This document shows, in pieces, positions 11,849 through 22,576 of a DNA stretch of 64,000 nucleotides. A program made the position numbers and the translations under genes. Under the pieces are notes generated by a model. It was given only the letters and a program-made list of their open reading frames with translations, searched no databases and was not told the DNA's origin. This DNA is from Craspedostauros australis (Eukaryota > Bacillariophyta > Bacillariophyceae > Mastogloiales > Achnanthaceae): the NCBI GenBank assembly GCA_026770025.1, contig JAMXDE010000066.1, forward strand, positions 186,001 through 250,000, given 5' to 3'. Numbering within the stretch: position 1 is the first letter of the stretch; each line of letters opens with the position of its first letter.

Positions 11849-12330
11849 AGTGTACTAGTGGGGTATAGTACAATAATAGTATAGTCCAATACAATAGAAT
11901 TGGTTGTGGCTGAGACTGTGAGGGAGAATGCTTTCCTTTCCTTTCCTCTGTCAGTTTCCGTGTCAGGGTGATGGCAACAGATGTTGTGCTGAATGCCATC
12001 ATCGAAGATCTCCCAGAGAGACCAGTTCGGGTTTTTGGCGAATTCTGTGGTTGTCACGTGTTGGCGTGGGTCCTCGTGGGCTGCCTCACCAAGCTAGAGA
12101 TCAATGGTGACCAAGAAACATACATGCCGGACGTGCACGAGTATGACAATCGTCATCAGCAATAGCAACCATGCGAATAGCAATGTAACGACGGTGCGCA
12201 TCTGTCTTGGTTATTGTATTCCGTGTCCCATTATCCTGAGAGCAGGGCGAGTACTCGTTGTACTGGTAAGGCGACAACCATGTAATAGTCCATATGAGTA
12301 CGTACTATGCAAGTACCCACCCACGCATGT
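11849..12330. other. Intergenic upstream of SPX-MFS gene
   Basis: This 480-bp gap separates two genes that both read on the minus strand. It should hold the 3' end of the LON-domain gene and the promoter of the SPX-MFS gene. The start-proximal part (11855-11900) is A/T-rich with repeated TATAGT/ACAATA words. No defined element can be assigned. Confidence 0.45.
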
Positions 12331-13464
12331 TCACGGCCTCTCCTTCTGCGCCACAAACTCTGCCAACGATGCCCGCACGAACTCCAACCGCCGCTGCGTC
12401 GATCGCACCCCCAGCCATTTGTGCCGCATCCCGATATCGCTGCGTCCCATCACTAGCTGCAAGATCCAGAAGGAGAATGCCTCGAGTTCCAATGGCGGGA
12501 ACATCCCCAGATCCGCAATGTTGGACAGCGGCGTGGCCTGTTGCAGCAGTTCCAAACATTCGGCGCGCAACTGTTGGTCATCGTCATCGAAGGATATGTC
12601 GTGTTCGAACGTGAATCGTGTGGCCACGGCTAACGACGGCGCGATCTCATTCTCCTTGTCGTCCCACACATCCAGCTCGGTCTCCTCCAGCACCTGCATG
12701 CGCGGTCCTCCCATGCATTTGGCAAGGATCTGGTCGCCGCTCACGTCCGTGTGCCGGACGATCTGCGCCAAAGTGGTGATGCTGCGGGAGTTGGGTGTTG
12801 TTGTGTCCTCATCGTCGTGCATGGCGTCCGGCAGGAAGGGACGCGAACGCAGGAGGAAGTAGCCGTTGGGAGCATTCGATGATGCACCGCCAGAAGACGC
12901 AGTGTACGTCTGATTATCGGTCGACGATGCCGCAGTCAGCATGGAGAGCAGCACGAGCTTGCGGTACCGTGGTTCGAAGAAGACGAACTCGGTGCTTTCT
13001 CCCATCAGCATGGCGGAGTGCGAGAAATCAAAGATGGGCAGGATATTGGGCAGCTGGTCGGGTTGCCAGATGCTCTTGCGTGCGTTGACATGGCGCATGA
13101 CATTGAGCAACTCATCGATGGCGTTGTTGTTACTATTGCTATCGTTGCTGTTGTCGTTGTCATTGCTGTCATTGTTGCTGTCATTGTGAATGTTGCCGAT
13201 ACCAAGGTCCTCCATCTTATCCAAGGACAAAGCCGCCCCGCCACTGCGAAACGTCTGCTTCATGATCCGCTTGATCTCCAATTGCGACGACGCCAGCAGC
13301 GGATTGCTCTTGGCATCAGCAGCGTCCAACAGCAACTGCGATCCATATTCCCCGAGCACATGCGGATGCTTGCCATGATCCGATGCTCGCAGGACGTTGC
13401 GATATACGATGCGTCCGATGCGTCGTCTCGCATTGTCCATCGCGGCCATCTTGGGATTCGTCAT
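12331..13464 (-). CDS. LON substrate-binding-domain protein (no protease)
   Basis: Single-exon ORF of 377 residues. Residues about 139-172 (LPNILPIFDFS...FVFFEPRYRKLV) match the opening of the LON N-terminal substrate-binding (PUA-like) domain, whose hallmark is a Pro-rich beta strand followed by FEPRYR. Later segments fit the same fold: GYFLLRSRPFLP, TTLAQIVRHTDVSGDQ, KCMGGPRMQVLE and the C-terminal helical part PLELEAFSFWILQLV...RRLEFVRASL. There is no AAA+ or Ser-Lys protease region, so this is a solitary LON domain, as in cereblon-like or bacterial YcaM-like solo proteins; function unknown. An Asn/Asp/Ser tract (about 93-114) comes from an ATTGTTGCTGTC-like microsatellite at 13120-13190. 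Assignment rests on motif recognition only. Confidence 0.68.
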   Translation of the reverse strand: MTNPKMAAMDNARRRIGRIVYRNVLRASDHGKHPHVLGEYGSQLLLDAADAKSNPLLASSQLEIKRIMKQTFRSGGAALSLDKMEDLGIGNIHNDSNNDSNDNDNSNDSNSNNNAIDELLNVMRHVNARKSIWQPDQLPNILPIFDFSHSAMLMGESTEFVFFEPRYRKLVLLSMLTAASSTDNQTYTASSGGASSNAPNGYFLLRSRPFLPDAMHDDEDTTTPNSRSITTLAQIVRHTDVSGDQILAKCMGGPRMQVLEETELDVWDDKENEIAPSLAVATRFTFEHDISFDDDDQQLRAECLELLQQATPLSNIADLGMFPPLELEAFSFWILQLVMGRSDIGMRHKWLGVRSTQRRLEFVRASLAEFVAQKERP

Positions 13465-16007
13465 GTTTGGGCTGTGTTTGGTATTCTATGGCCCCATTCA
13501 GGGTACGATCGTACATTCCTGCCGATTTTTTATCGGACAACATGACTTTTTTTGCAAACGATGTAGCGTGTTGTCCAATAGGTTTAGATATATTTAGCTA
13601 GCTCCTACGACGCAAATACCTGGCCGACTTGTCTTCACCGCGGACGAAAATGATGACGTTATTGACGGTCGATATCAGACGGCGATGACACCCGACGGTG
13701 TGGATGGTGACGTTGCGGCAGATTCGATGTTGCGTTGATTTCTTGCGTTGTTGGTGATTTGGCTCGGTTTGGGGTTTCCTCCTTTGGGCGTGTCGTGCCG
13801 GCAGCATCCCTGCGCATCAGCTGCAACAGCAACACTTGCGAATACCACACAACACAGTATTATAGAATATAATGTAATGGAGCACAATGACTTATTCTGT
13901 GGTGTGCAAAGCATTGTATTATAGAATACTATTTAATGCGATGCTTAGTTTGTCAATACAAAGTCCTGCGCAACCTGCGTTGCTCCCCTTCAACATGGGA
14001 TGTCATGTTCATCTGCTGAGCTGATGGCACGACGCGGAAAGGCTGCAGCGCCGTTTCCATTGTTGTTTCTCGTGTTGTGTTTTGTGTCGTTGTCGGTTGA
14101 TTTTGACCTTTCCTGTTGTGGCAGCCATCATTGTGCAAATCGCAACACGATTTTGGCAGGAAGAAGGAACCAAATGACCACATTTTTTCCAATTCCTTGG
14201 TTCCGTTCGCATGATCTGGCGTCAGAGCACGTTTTCGAGATTCCGATCCTGGTGGTGAGACAGACGTTGAATTTGTCATTTTGAGGGATCGAGCAGAGAC
14301 AAACAACACGAGAATGGGCTCCACTGCCGAACCATTCCGCCGAGACTCGAACGACCAGTGCTGGCGCAATTCAGTTGCATTTTTCGTGTCTGCTTTTGCA
14401 CGGGAGGTAAAGTCAGGGGCGGACAACTGCTAGCCGCAACAGCTTTTTGGCCGCCGCGATCACATCGGGTGGTCCCCTGGACCTTTCTTGCATCTGTTGA
14501 TCTGTGGGGTGGGCGCGTTGAATGTGACAGTTTTGCTCGAGTGTTGCCATCCTTGCCTTCCACACGGAATACAATCAGTGAGAGGGATAGGCTGACGATC
14601 GTCGCGAGCTGCCAGCTTGAGAATGGAGCCAAAATAGTAGAGTGGAGTACAGTGGAGCAGAGGCGATTATCACCGTACAATAGTGCAGTACTATAAGAAT
14701 ACAATAGCTGCAAGCAATTTGTGTGCGATAGCGAATACTGTCATCGTCCCTGCGTTCCATGCCTGATTGTCTGCGTCGTGGTTGATCGGCAGAGAAGATG
14801 GGCAATGGTTGCGGTGTGTGTTGTGTGTGTGTTGTGTTCACCACTTCCGAAAAATCTCTGTATTTGTGGTCACGTGAAGGAAGTACAACTGTCATGCTTG
14901 CATCACGCATGTCACAGCGGCCGCTTGTGAACAACGCAACAGCAACCATGGACACTTATCACATATCAGAAACAACTTGGTTCGCATGCATACATGATCC
15001 GACATTGTCGTCGTTGCCTCTGTCGTTGTGGTGTGCTTGTTCTGCTACTCACTTTGTGATCGCATTCATGAATGAGTCATGTCGTATCGATGGCGTCGAG
15101 TCTGTCTATCGGCAACAAACGACATTCATCACTAAATGGTGGACATGCAAAGCGCAGCCATCAGACAAGGCACAAGAACACAAACGCGCACGGCGGAGGG
15201 AGGAACAGGCTGCGCAAATCAACATAAACACACGCACCACAACAAACAACGAGGATCACAACAACGACGATGCTGAAAAGGTAGTCAACATGCCTCCACG
15301 AATATCTCAGCCGCACATCAGGCGACACATCAGCTGCCACCATCATGGAATCCTCCACTGAGGAAGTAGCATGCAAAGGTGGCCGGGCCCAGGATCTTCT
15401 TCTCGTTTGTTTGGAGGCACGGATCCAAGCTTTGCGTATTGCCAAGGTCGCGAGCGGATGCCAAACTTCATCATGCTGTCGTCGACGTCTGCGCCGATTA
15501 TTCATCATGAAGTTGATTCGACAATATTTACGATGAGTCGCTGCTTGCGCTCGCAGTGAGTACCAGCGTAGTGTCGGAAGCAAGGCGAGAAGAGCGTACC
15601 TCTCTTGAATGCTATGGGCGGCGCCACCGCAATATCTGTTATGCGCAGAAGTGATCTAGATATGGATGTGAATGTGGATACAACCGACTGTCTTTGCGAT
15701 GGCGGAGGCGATGTAGTATGGCGTGAAGACGCTCGCGATTCGTGCCTGTTCCTGTTCCAGAAGTGCGCAGATGGAGAATGGAGTGTTGTAGAGAGATCTG
15801 GCGACGACCATGTCGCACGACGAGTTCACGAGTATGGAGCTGCGAGTATAGTGCGAATATAGTATGGTGCGATTATAGTATGGATATGATACGAGAAGGG
15901 AGCGACTACGACGTGAGTAGAGAACACCACCAGAGTATATCCACGGAGAACGTTTAGAAGCAGAATGCGATAGTAGAATGGTACATTCCTTGTTTCTGGA
16001 CATTATT
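13465..16007. other. Long gene-poor stretch
   Basis: About 2.5 kb with only short, overlapping ORFs on both strands and no recognisable domain. A related A/T-rich string (TATTATAGAATA...TAATG) occurs twice, near 13858 and 13916. The plus-strand ORF 14798-15361 and the minus-strand ORF 15161-15583 overlap and have no family resemblance; I do not call them. The region marks the border between host genes and the transposon-rich half. Confidence 0.5.
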
Positions 16008-19000
16008 CTATTCTGCGGAGGACTCGGTGTTCTTCTCGCCACTTCTCAGAAACGATTTGAAGAAGGAGGCTTGGATTGACACCCTCTGCTCCCAATCATA
16101 CTTCATCACCCTTTCCATCAACCATTCATACAAAGCATATGAGGTGATCCTGTCGGTTCTGTCTTTGCTTTCTTCGGTTGCCTCGCACGCAGCTTTTCGG
16201 ACCTTTTCAGATAGCTGTGGTGTCTTCTTCTTCTTTGTGGGCGACATCATCCTGATTTTTTGTTCGGATGCCCACAATGGTTTGGATTCCGAAGAGGACG
16301 ACGCATTGGGGTGTGTCACGGTTGATTTGGCAGGTGGCTTCGATGACAATTTCACAGTTGGCGATGCTGATCCAGATGATGCCGCCGATGATGACACCAA
16401 TGATGACGATGAATTTGCAGTTGCTTTCCTGGATGCTGTCTTCGTGGATGCTTTCATACTCGCCTTTTTGGTGTACGTGATTGCCCAACCCGATTCGACA
16501 AAGTCAGGAGCCTCGGCCTTCTGCTCAACTGTGATGGTGTTGGCTTCGTCGCCAGGGCGTGGCTGTGAGATGAAATCGAAGACCCAATTTGTGACGAGAT
16601 CGCGGAGAACGGCACTTTTTGGAGTATCAGGCTTGCCGCGAGCGCGTGACGTGCGTGTTGTGTATGTTGGCGGAGACTTGGCTTCGCCTGGCGTCTTCAC
16701 AAAGGCAGGCTCGATCTCTTTGATTTCGTCGCTTTCGAAGTGTATTTGCAGATCTTGGATGTCGTAGCTGTCCAGCTTTTCTTGATCGATGATCTCTGGC
16801 TCGGTGATACCAGAGGATGCTGTGAGTACAGCACTGTCGTCACGAAAGTCCACCTGATGCACACCTCGACAGGGAATCTCTTCTGTTCGAAATGGCTTGT
16901 TTTCGAGTCCATCGGATTGCATGACGGTGGTGCCCTTCAACTTGCCAGCATGTGCAAGCACGGTGATCGTCCCCTTGATCTTGTGCTTGACGAGGTTGGT
17001 GTAGATACCTTTCTCTGTCAACCCCTTTGCGCCCTTTGTGCGGTTGATGGCTCGTCTCAGAACGTTGCCCACAATACCAAAGTGGCCATCCACTGGACTC
17101 TTGCCGGTCTGGGCTTGTGTGAACAGCCACTGCGTGATTTTGGGTAAGTTTGATGGTGGCGTTGATCCGTGATTCTTGGTGGCTAGTTCCTCACTTTTTC
17201 GCTTCGCGAACAAAAACGCGTTGGATTTGATGCGTCTGTGTTTTGCTCTCTGCGCCATTCTCTTTGCTCGCGCTTTCTGTTCCGGAGTTTTCGCGACAGA
17301 CTTCCTTCCCACAGCCCTCTTCACCTTTCTTCCACATTTGGCCTTGATTGGGCATTTAGTGCTCTTTTTGACCTTGGTAATGGTGCCAACAGTTGTCCTC
17401 ATGGTTGCCTCGGTACCGCAAGCTGTACTTGCAGATGTGGCTATTGCGGTAGCAGCAGTGTCATCAGCTGTACTTGTAGATGTGGTAGTTGTGACAGCGT
17501 CGATGCTATTGACAGCGATTGTCGTGCTGCTTTCGGTTTTGGACTTGGATTTGAGCTTGATAGCAGCAATGGGATGCTTCTTATCATACCCCTTCATGTC
17601 GAATGCAACCCCATGCTCACCTCTGTTGAGACCGTGGATAAGTCGGATGGATGACGGGCTTGCGAAGCAGCTGGCGTTGTCACTCTGAAAGATGACCTCC
17701 TCGAGACCATTGTGTAGTTTGGGTAGAATGTCTCTGAGGAGAAGCTTCAGTGCACCAGCAACCTGTAGAGTGTCTTGTGTAGAGCGCCCCTCGATGAGAA
17801 GGTCAATGAATCGATGTTCAAATCTTCCATCTGTGAAGACGACTGTCATCACACCCAGAAGTGACATTCCTGCTTTTCCAAAGAATTCACTTTGGGTCTC
17901 TTCATTTGCTGTGGGGAGGAGCTTGCACTTGTGGTCAATTGTGGCGACACATGCATGTGGGTGGGTCATCAAGTATTGGTTGTTTTGCTCACCTTGCTTG
18001 AACTGCACCATTGCCCTGATACGATGAGCCATGTAGATTCTCATCTGATCACTGCAGAAGTCGACTGCGCGTGGCATCGTTTCCATCTCCTCCAAAACGT
18101 TGTCATCTGTAATCCATTGCCTAGCAGCTTCAACAGCTGTCTTGGCACGGATTGAAAAAAAACGTCATGGCAGCAGCGCATTTCTTGCAGACGTGCTTCG
18201 ATGGCTGCCGATCACATTCGGTGAGAGCAAATGTTACAGAGTGGAGATGGTCATCATCACACTCAATTTGCATATGGGAGTTGGTATACTCCCATCTCAC
18301 AAAGGTGAAAGTAGCATCAGCATCATCCACCAGCATGGAAACTTCAGTGCGAAGATCCGCAGTTGCATCGTTGTCAGGGAGTAATTCCAAGATCCTCTCC
18401 ATCATGAGTTTGAACTCAGTGATGACGTTGGACATGTCCATGTAGTAGGAGGACAAGGCGGTGTGTGATGTGCCACATCTTGTCAAGAGCTTGAGGAGGT
18501 CGAGGAAGGTGGGAAAGCCAACCGCACTGTTGTTGTCCTTGATGTAGTTGCGGAACAGTTCCCTTGGCGGAGTACTGTCGCGAACAAAGATTGGCAAATT
18601 ATCGTAGACAATGCCATCGAGCATCACAGTACGCGATCTGCCGCCCTTGTAGTGCCCAATGGTTGTGATGTACGAGATGGCATTCTTGAGGGAGTCTTCG
18701 GGTGGACGGAAAGGCCGCTCTATTTTGGGAATTGACTTCCCAGAAAGAAGCGTGTCTGCCAAATCCTTGAATCGACTGTGTGTGTCTTGGCGCATGGTGA
18801 TTCGAGTGTTGGCAACCTTGGCTTGTTCTTCTGTTGGTAGGGCGCGATAGTGCAATTGCAGGATACGCTCACATTGTGTGGCACCGCATGTGCATACCAG
18901 CATCGCACGTGCAGCTCTGGAGAAATTGTTGTTTCCAAAGAAGGTGAAGAGGCAGACAGTCTCCAACAATCCTGCAGGAGGGAGAGCCTTGTCATGTCGG

Positions 19001-19986
19001 ACATACTTGATGGCATCGCACAGTTGGGGTGGAGCCTTGGTGTTGGGGGAAGCCGTGGTCCAAAACATGGAAACCTGCTCGCCCCAAGCTTGTTCCATGC
19101 AGTCCCAATGATGTCTATTAGACTTGGTTGAGATCCCTGGATATCCACCCTTCAGGAAGTCTGTGAGCACATTTGTGTCTCTGCCAGCCATACCGAAGAG
19201 GGATACGAGCTTTTGCTTTGCAGACATATCCTTCGTCCAGGTTGGCCATCCAGAGGCTGAGGCTTCGTTGTTGATGATGGTGTCACCCATCATCGTATCA
19301 CCATCGCGATCATTGTCAATGCTGGTTGGGACTGGAGCAGGCATGACAACGCTGCGATTCGCTTGGACATGCGGACGAGGTGCCGTTTCGGAGTGGTTTT
19401 GATTGCGGCCATCTGGAGCAAAGCCCACCTGCCCAGCTCCTTCATGGTTTGCTCCACATTGCGGGCAGAACGAGAGTCTCGCATATGCCGGATTGCAGCA
19501 ACCGCAGAACACGATACCACAATCTTGACATTTCAAGTTGCCAAAGCAGGTGATTGGCATGCCGTGTGCAATTGGTGGCATTGGAGAGGTACCGTATGGA
19601 GCAGGCGTGGCAACCATAGGTGGCATGGGGTAGTTTGGGATGCCAACGAAAGCAGAATGCAAGTTTGCATCATACCCAACAGTTGGCATCGCAGCGTTGT
19701 AGTGCCCACCTCCTGTGGGATAGTTGTAGTTGGCATGCGTTGGAGGGGACGCAGGGGTTGGACCGTAGAGAATGGTTGGGTAGTTGGCGAGGGGTGGGGA
19801 TGGTACAAAGCGTGCCACTGGAGCGATCATCCTAGATTGGTCATGAGACACCGATGGTACAAAGGGGAGAGCATAAGGGTTGAGCCCCTGGCGAGGAGAG
19901 TGGACATCGCGACCTTTGAGAGGACGGTGAACCTTTGGTGAAGGCTGGTGGGCGTTGGCGGGAGAGTTTGGGCGTGGGTGGCTCAT
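16008..19986 (-). pseudogene. Large transposase-like gene, frameshifted (family not recognised)
   Basis: Two long minus-strand ORFs (20265-18130 and 18095-16008) are one gene split by a frameshift in a run of eight T (plus-strand A at 18155-18162). The downstream frame reads into the upstream ORF without a gap and would be continuous with one T fewer. The likely start is MSHPRPNSP at 19986. Domains in order: a Pro/Tyr-rich N-terminus; a four-Cys cluster (CQDC...CGCC...CPQC) like a zinc ribbon; an all-alpha region; a Cys cluster HVCKKCAAAM at the break; then an RNase-H-like core with ATIDHK (D54 of the second ORF), IFQSDNASC (D139) and GKSPVDGHFG (D336) as possible metal-binding acids; a Lys/Arg-rich insertion (about 240-300); and a Ser/Thr-rich tail. 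The spacing suggests a DDE/D transposase, but I cannot place it in a superfamily and saw no terminal inverted repeats. Alternatives are a domesticated gene or a sequencing error at the homopolymer. Confidence 0.6.
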
Positions 19987-20726
19987 GATCTGAAGGTGGT
20001 GGCAGGGCAAACAAAGGAGGGTGATGGGTGGCTTGATATAGACAATCGAAGATACTGTTGGAATCGGTGCTTGCTGGGTGTTTCTGGACATGTGACGAGG
20101 AACAGGACAGCCCCAAGAACCGCAGCCTGAGAGATCGCAACAGACATGACAAAGAGAAGGAGGACGACAACGATGGTGGAAAGCCCACAGCACACCTGAG
20201 ATGCCAGTACATGTATGCACACATGTCTGCATTTTCCAAAGTGATGTGCCTGTGGGTGTCATCAAAATGAGCAGCTGTCCCAGACAAACCGAGTGTCAAA
20301 CATACCATCTGCAACACGTCGTATGCGACATTTTTTCGATACTGGGACCAGCGGAGCAGAATATTGACAAATGGAGCTTCAACTATGTTGAATGCACAGG
20401 CAGCTGTCTCCTTCGACGATATCGATCGCACAATCATTGATGGGTCTGCCCCAGGAGAAGCATACCATCAGAGTTGTGAACAGTTGAAGCAAACAATTTG
20501 GAGTGATTTTGGCAGTCTATGTTATTCTGCATTTGTATCCATATCATGTCTCTCTTCTTGTCTTGTTTACCAGTCTATTGTATACATATCTATAAGCATC
20601 AAGAATCAAGTTGGTTTGATGGTTCAAGGTTGATCTACTACAAACCTTGATACTGTTGCTGCTGTTACTGGTACCGTTACTGTCGCTGCTGTTGCTTTGC
20701 TGCCATCGCTTCGCCGGCATCGTTAT
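19987..20726. other. Upstream of transposase-like gene
   Basis: No separate gene supported. The transposase-like frame is open back to 20265 but that extension is Cys/His-rich and looks like translated leader. At about 20619-20645 there is a small hairpin (TCAAGGTT ... AACCTTGA, 8-bp arms). Confidence 0.4.
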
Positions 20727-21480
20727 TGCCGCCATTGCTTCACCGCTTTTGCGTTCACAGCCATTGCTTCGCTGCCGTTGCTATCGCAGCCATTGCTTCA
20801 CCGCCATTGCTCCATCGCCATTGCTTCGCCGCCATTGCTTCGCCGCCATTGCTTCACTGCCATTGCTTTGCCGCCATTGCTTCGCCGCTATTGCGTTCCC
20901 CGCCATTGCTTCGCCGCCATTGCGTTCACCGCCATTGCTTTGCCGCCATTGCTTCACCGCCATCGCTCCATCGCCATTGCTTCGCCGCCATTGCTTCGCC
21001 GCTATTGCGTTCACTGCCATTGCTTTTGCCACGGTTGCTTTCGCCGCCATTGCTTCACCGCCATCGCTCCATCGCCATTGCTTCGCCGCCATCGCTCCAT
21101 CGCCATTACTTTGCCGCCATTGCTTCGCCGCTATTGCGTTTCCCGCCATTGCTTCGCCGCCATTGCGTTCACTGCCATCGCTCCATCGCCATTGCTTCGC
21201 CGCCATTGCTTCACCGCCATCGCTCCATCGCCATTGCTTCGCCGCCATTGCGTTCATCGCCATTACTTTGCCGCCATTGCTTCGCCGCTATTGCGTTCAC
21301 TGCCATCGCTCCATCGCCATTGCTTCGCCGCCATTGCTTCACCGCCATCGCTCCATCGCCATTGCTTCGCCGCCATTGCTTCACCGCCATCGCTCCATCA
21401 CCATTGCTTCGCCGCCATTGCTTCGCCGCTATTGCGTTCACTGCCATTGCTTTTGCCACGGTTGCTTTCGCCGCCACTGT
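20727..21480. repeat. 14-bp GC-rich minisatellite
   Basis: About 50 units of a 14-bp motif, GCCATTGCTTCGCC, with variants GCCATTGCTTCACC, GCCATCGCTCCATC and GCTATTGCGTTCAC. Variants are arranged in recurring blocks, indicating higher-order duplication. As 14 is not a multiple of 3, every frame cycles through the same 14-residue peptide, so three long plus-strand ORFs and minus-strand ORFs arise without any gene. I regard all of them as by-products. Confidence 0.9.
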
Positions 21481-21758
21481 CGCTGCTTTCGCTGGCGTTG
21501 CTTTCACTGTTGTTGCTATCGCCGCCTTGCTGCCGTCGCTGTTGTTGTGGTCGTGACGACGATGAACGTGGCCACTCCATTTGATGAAGTGGCGAATTGT
21601 GTGCGGATGGGACTGCCCCTCTTTGTCTGCGGGTCGCAAACCGCTGGCGCTGCGTTTGGCCTCAACTCACAGGGAGCAACGGTAATAATGGCAATTACCA
21701 TAGGTCGAAAAATAGCTGAAGTGAAACATGTATGCCACAACGACTTGGAGTGACAAGC

Positions 21759-22556
21759 TGTTGGCAAGTTCCGGACCTCGGAAGCCTACGATCGTGGATA
21801 GTCATTCTGTTTGATATTTCATTACTTGAGCACTCCGATCCTCTTGATGTCTCTGTTCTCTTGCCCGATGCTCTTGGCGTATCTGTCTGTTTCGTAGATT
21901 GGGTCTCCGACTACGAGTCAGTGCACAAGATGCTCTCTCGCTGCTATTCGTATTCTCTCTCTCTCTCTCTCTCAATGTTGTGTGTTCATGCTACACGATA
22001 CTCTGTGTTCAAAGTGTACTCCGCATTCGACACTTTGTTCATTCACTACTGGCTTGCCACTCCATGAGTGCTTGCCACTTGAACTCCTCCTCGTGTATCC
22101 ACAATCTTGATGCCCTTCAGTCATCGAATCTTCATTTTCTGCTTCTGACATGGAGACAGATGTCGACGTGGTGACATGATGACATCCTGTCGACTTCAGC
22201 TGTCGTCTTCCTGTTCCTCCAGATGTCACGTTCCATCGATGATGTCGATGGCTTGATGAGGATGTTGTCATTTGAGGTTTTGTTGGGAAGTACATCGAGG
22301 CTCGCTCGATACCATACGTCTCCATTGATGGATGGACAGACGATATTCCAATTCTCTCAGAAATCGTTGATTGCAAATTTCCTCCAGAAATTCTCCTCAT
22401 GTTTCTGTGTTCCATTTCCACTGTGATTTTGCCAAATTACAGCATATTATCGACACAAATGTAGTTGTACCGTCCATACATGTATAAGAGAATAGCAGGT
22501 GAACGATGCACATATACACGTACATCTCGACATATACTCACATGTACATCTCGACA
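21759..22556 (-). repeat. 3' LTR of copia element
   Basis: Starts (plus strand) TGTTGGCAAGTTCCGG and ends TCTCGACA, with TG...CA termini. It contains an expanded (CT)n tract near 21956-21974 that is shorter in the other LTR, and lacks about 18 bp present in the 5' LTR near 28867. Confidence 0.88.
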
Positions 22557-22576
22557 CCCTTCCTGTGTGCATTCGG

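Noticed and set aside
12104..12862. 252-codon plus-strand ORF
   Set aside because: It mirrors the LON-domain gene on the other strand and has Ser/Arg-rich shadow composition.
14798..15583. Overlapping ORFs 14798-15361 (+) and 15161-15583 (-)
   Set aside because: Opposite strands, no family resemblance and no splice or start context to support either.
20647..21753. ORFs of 270-370 codons across the 14-bp minisatellite
   Set aside because: All frames are open because of the repeat; none has non-repetitive coding sequence of note.
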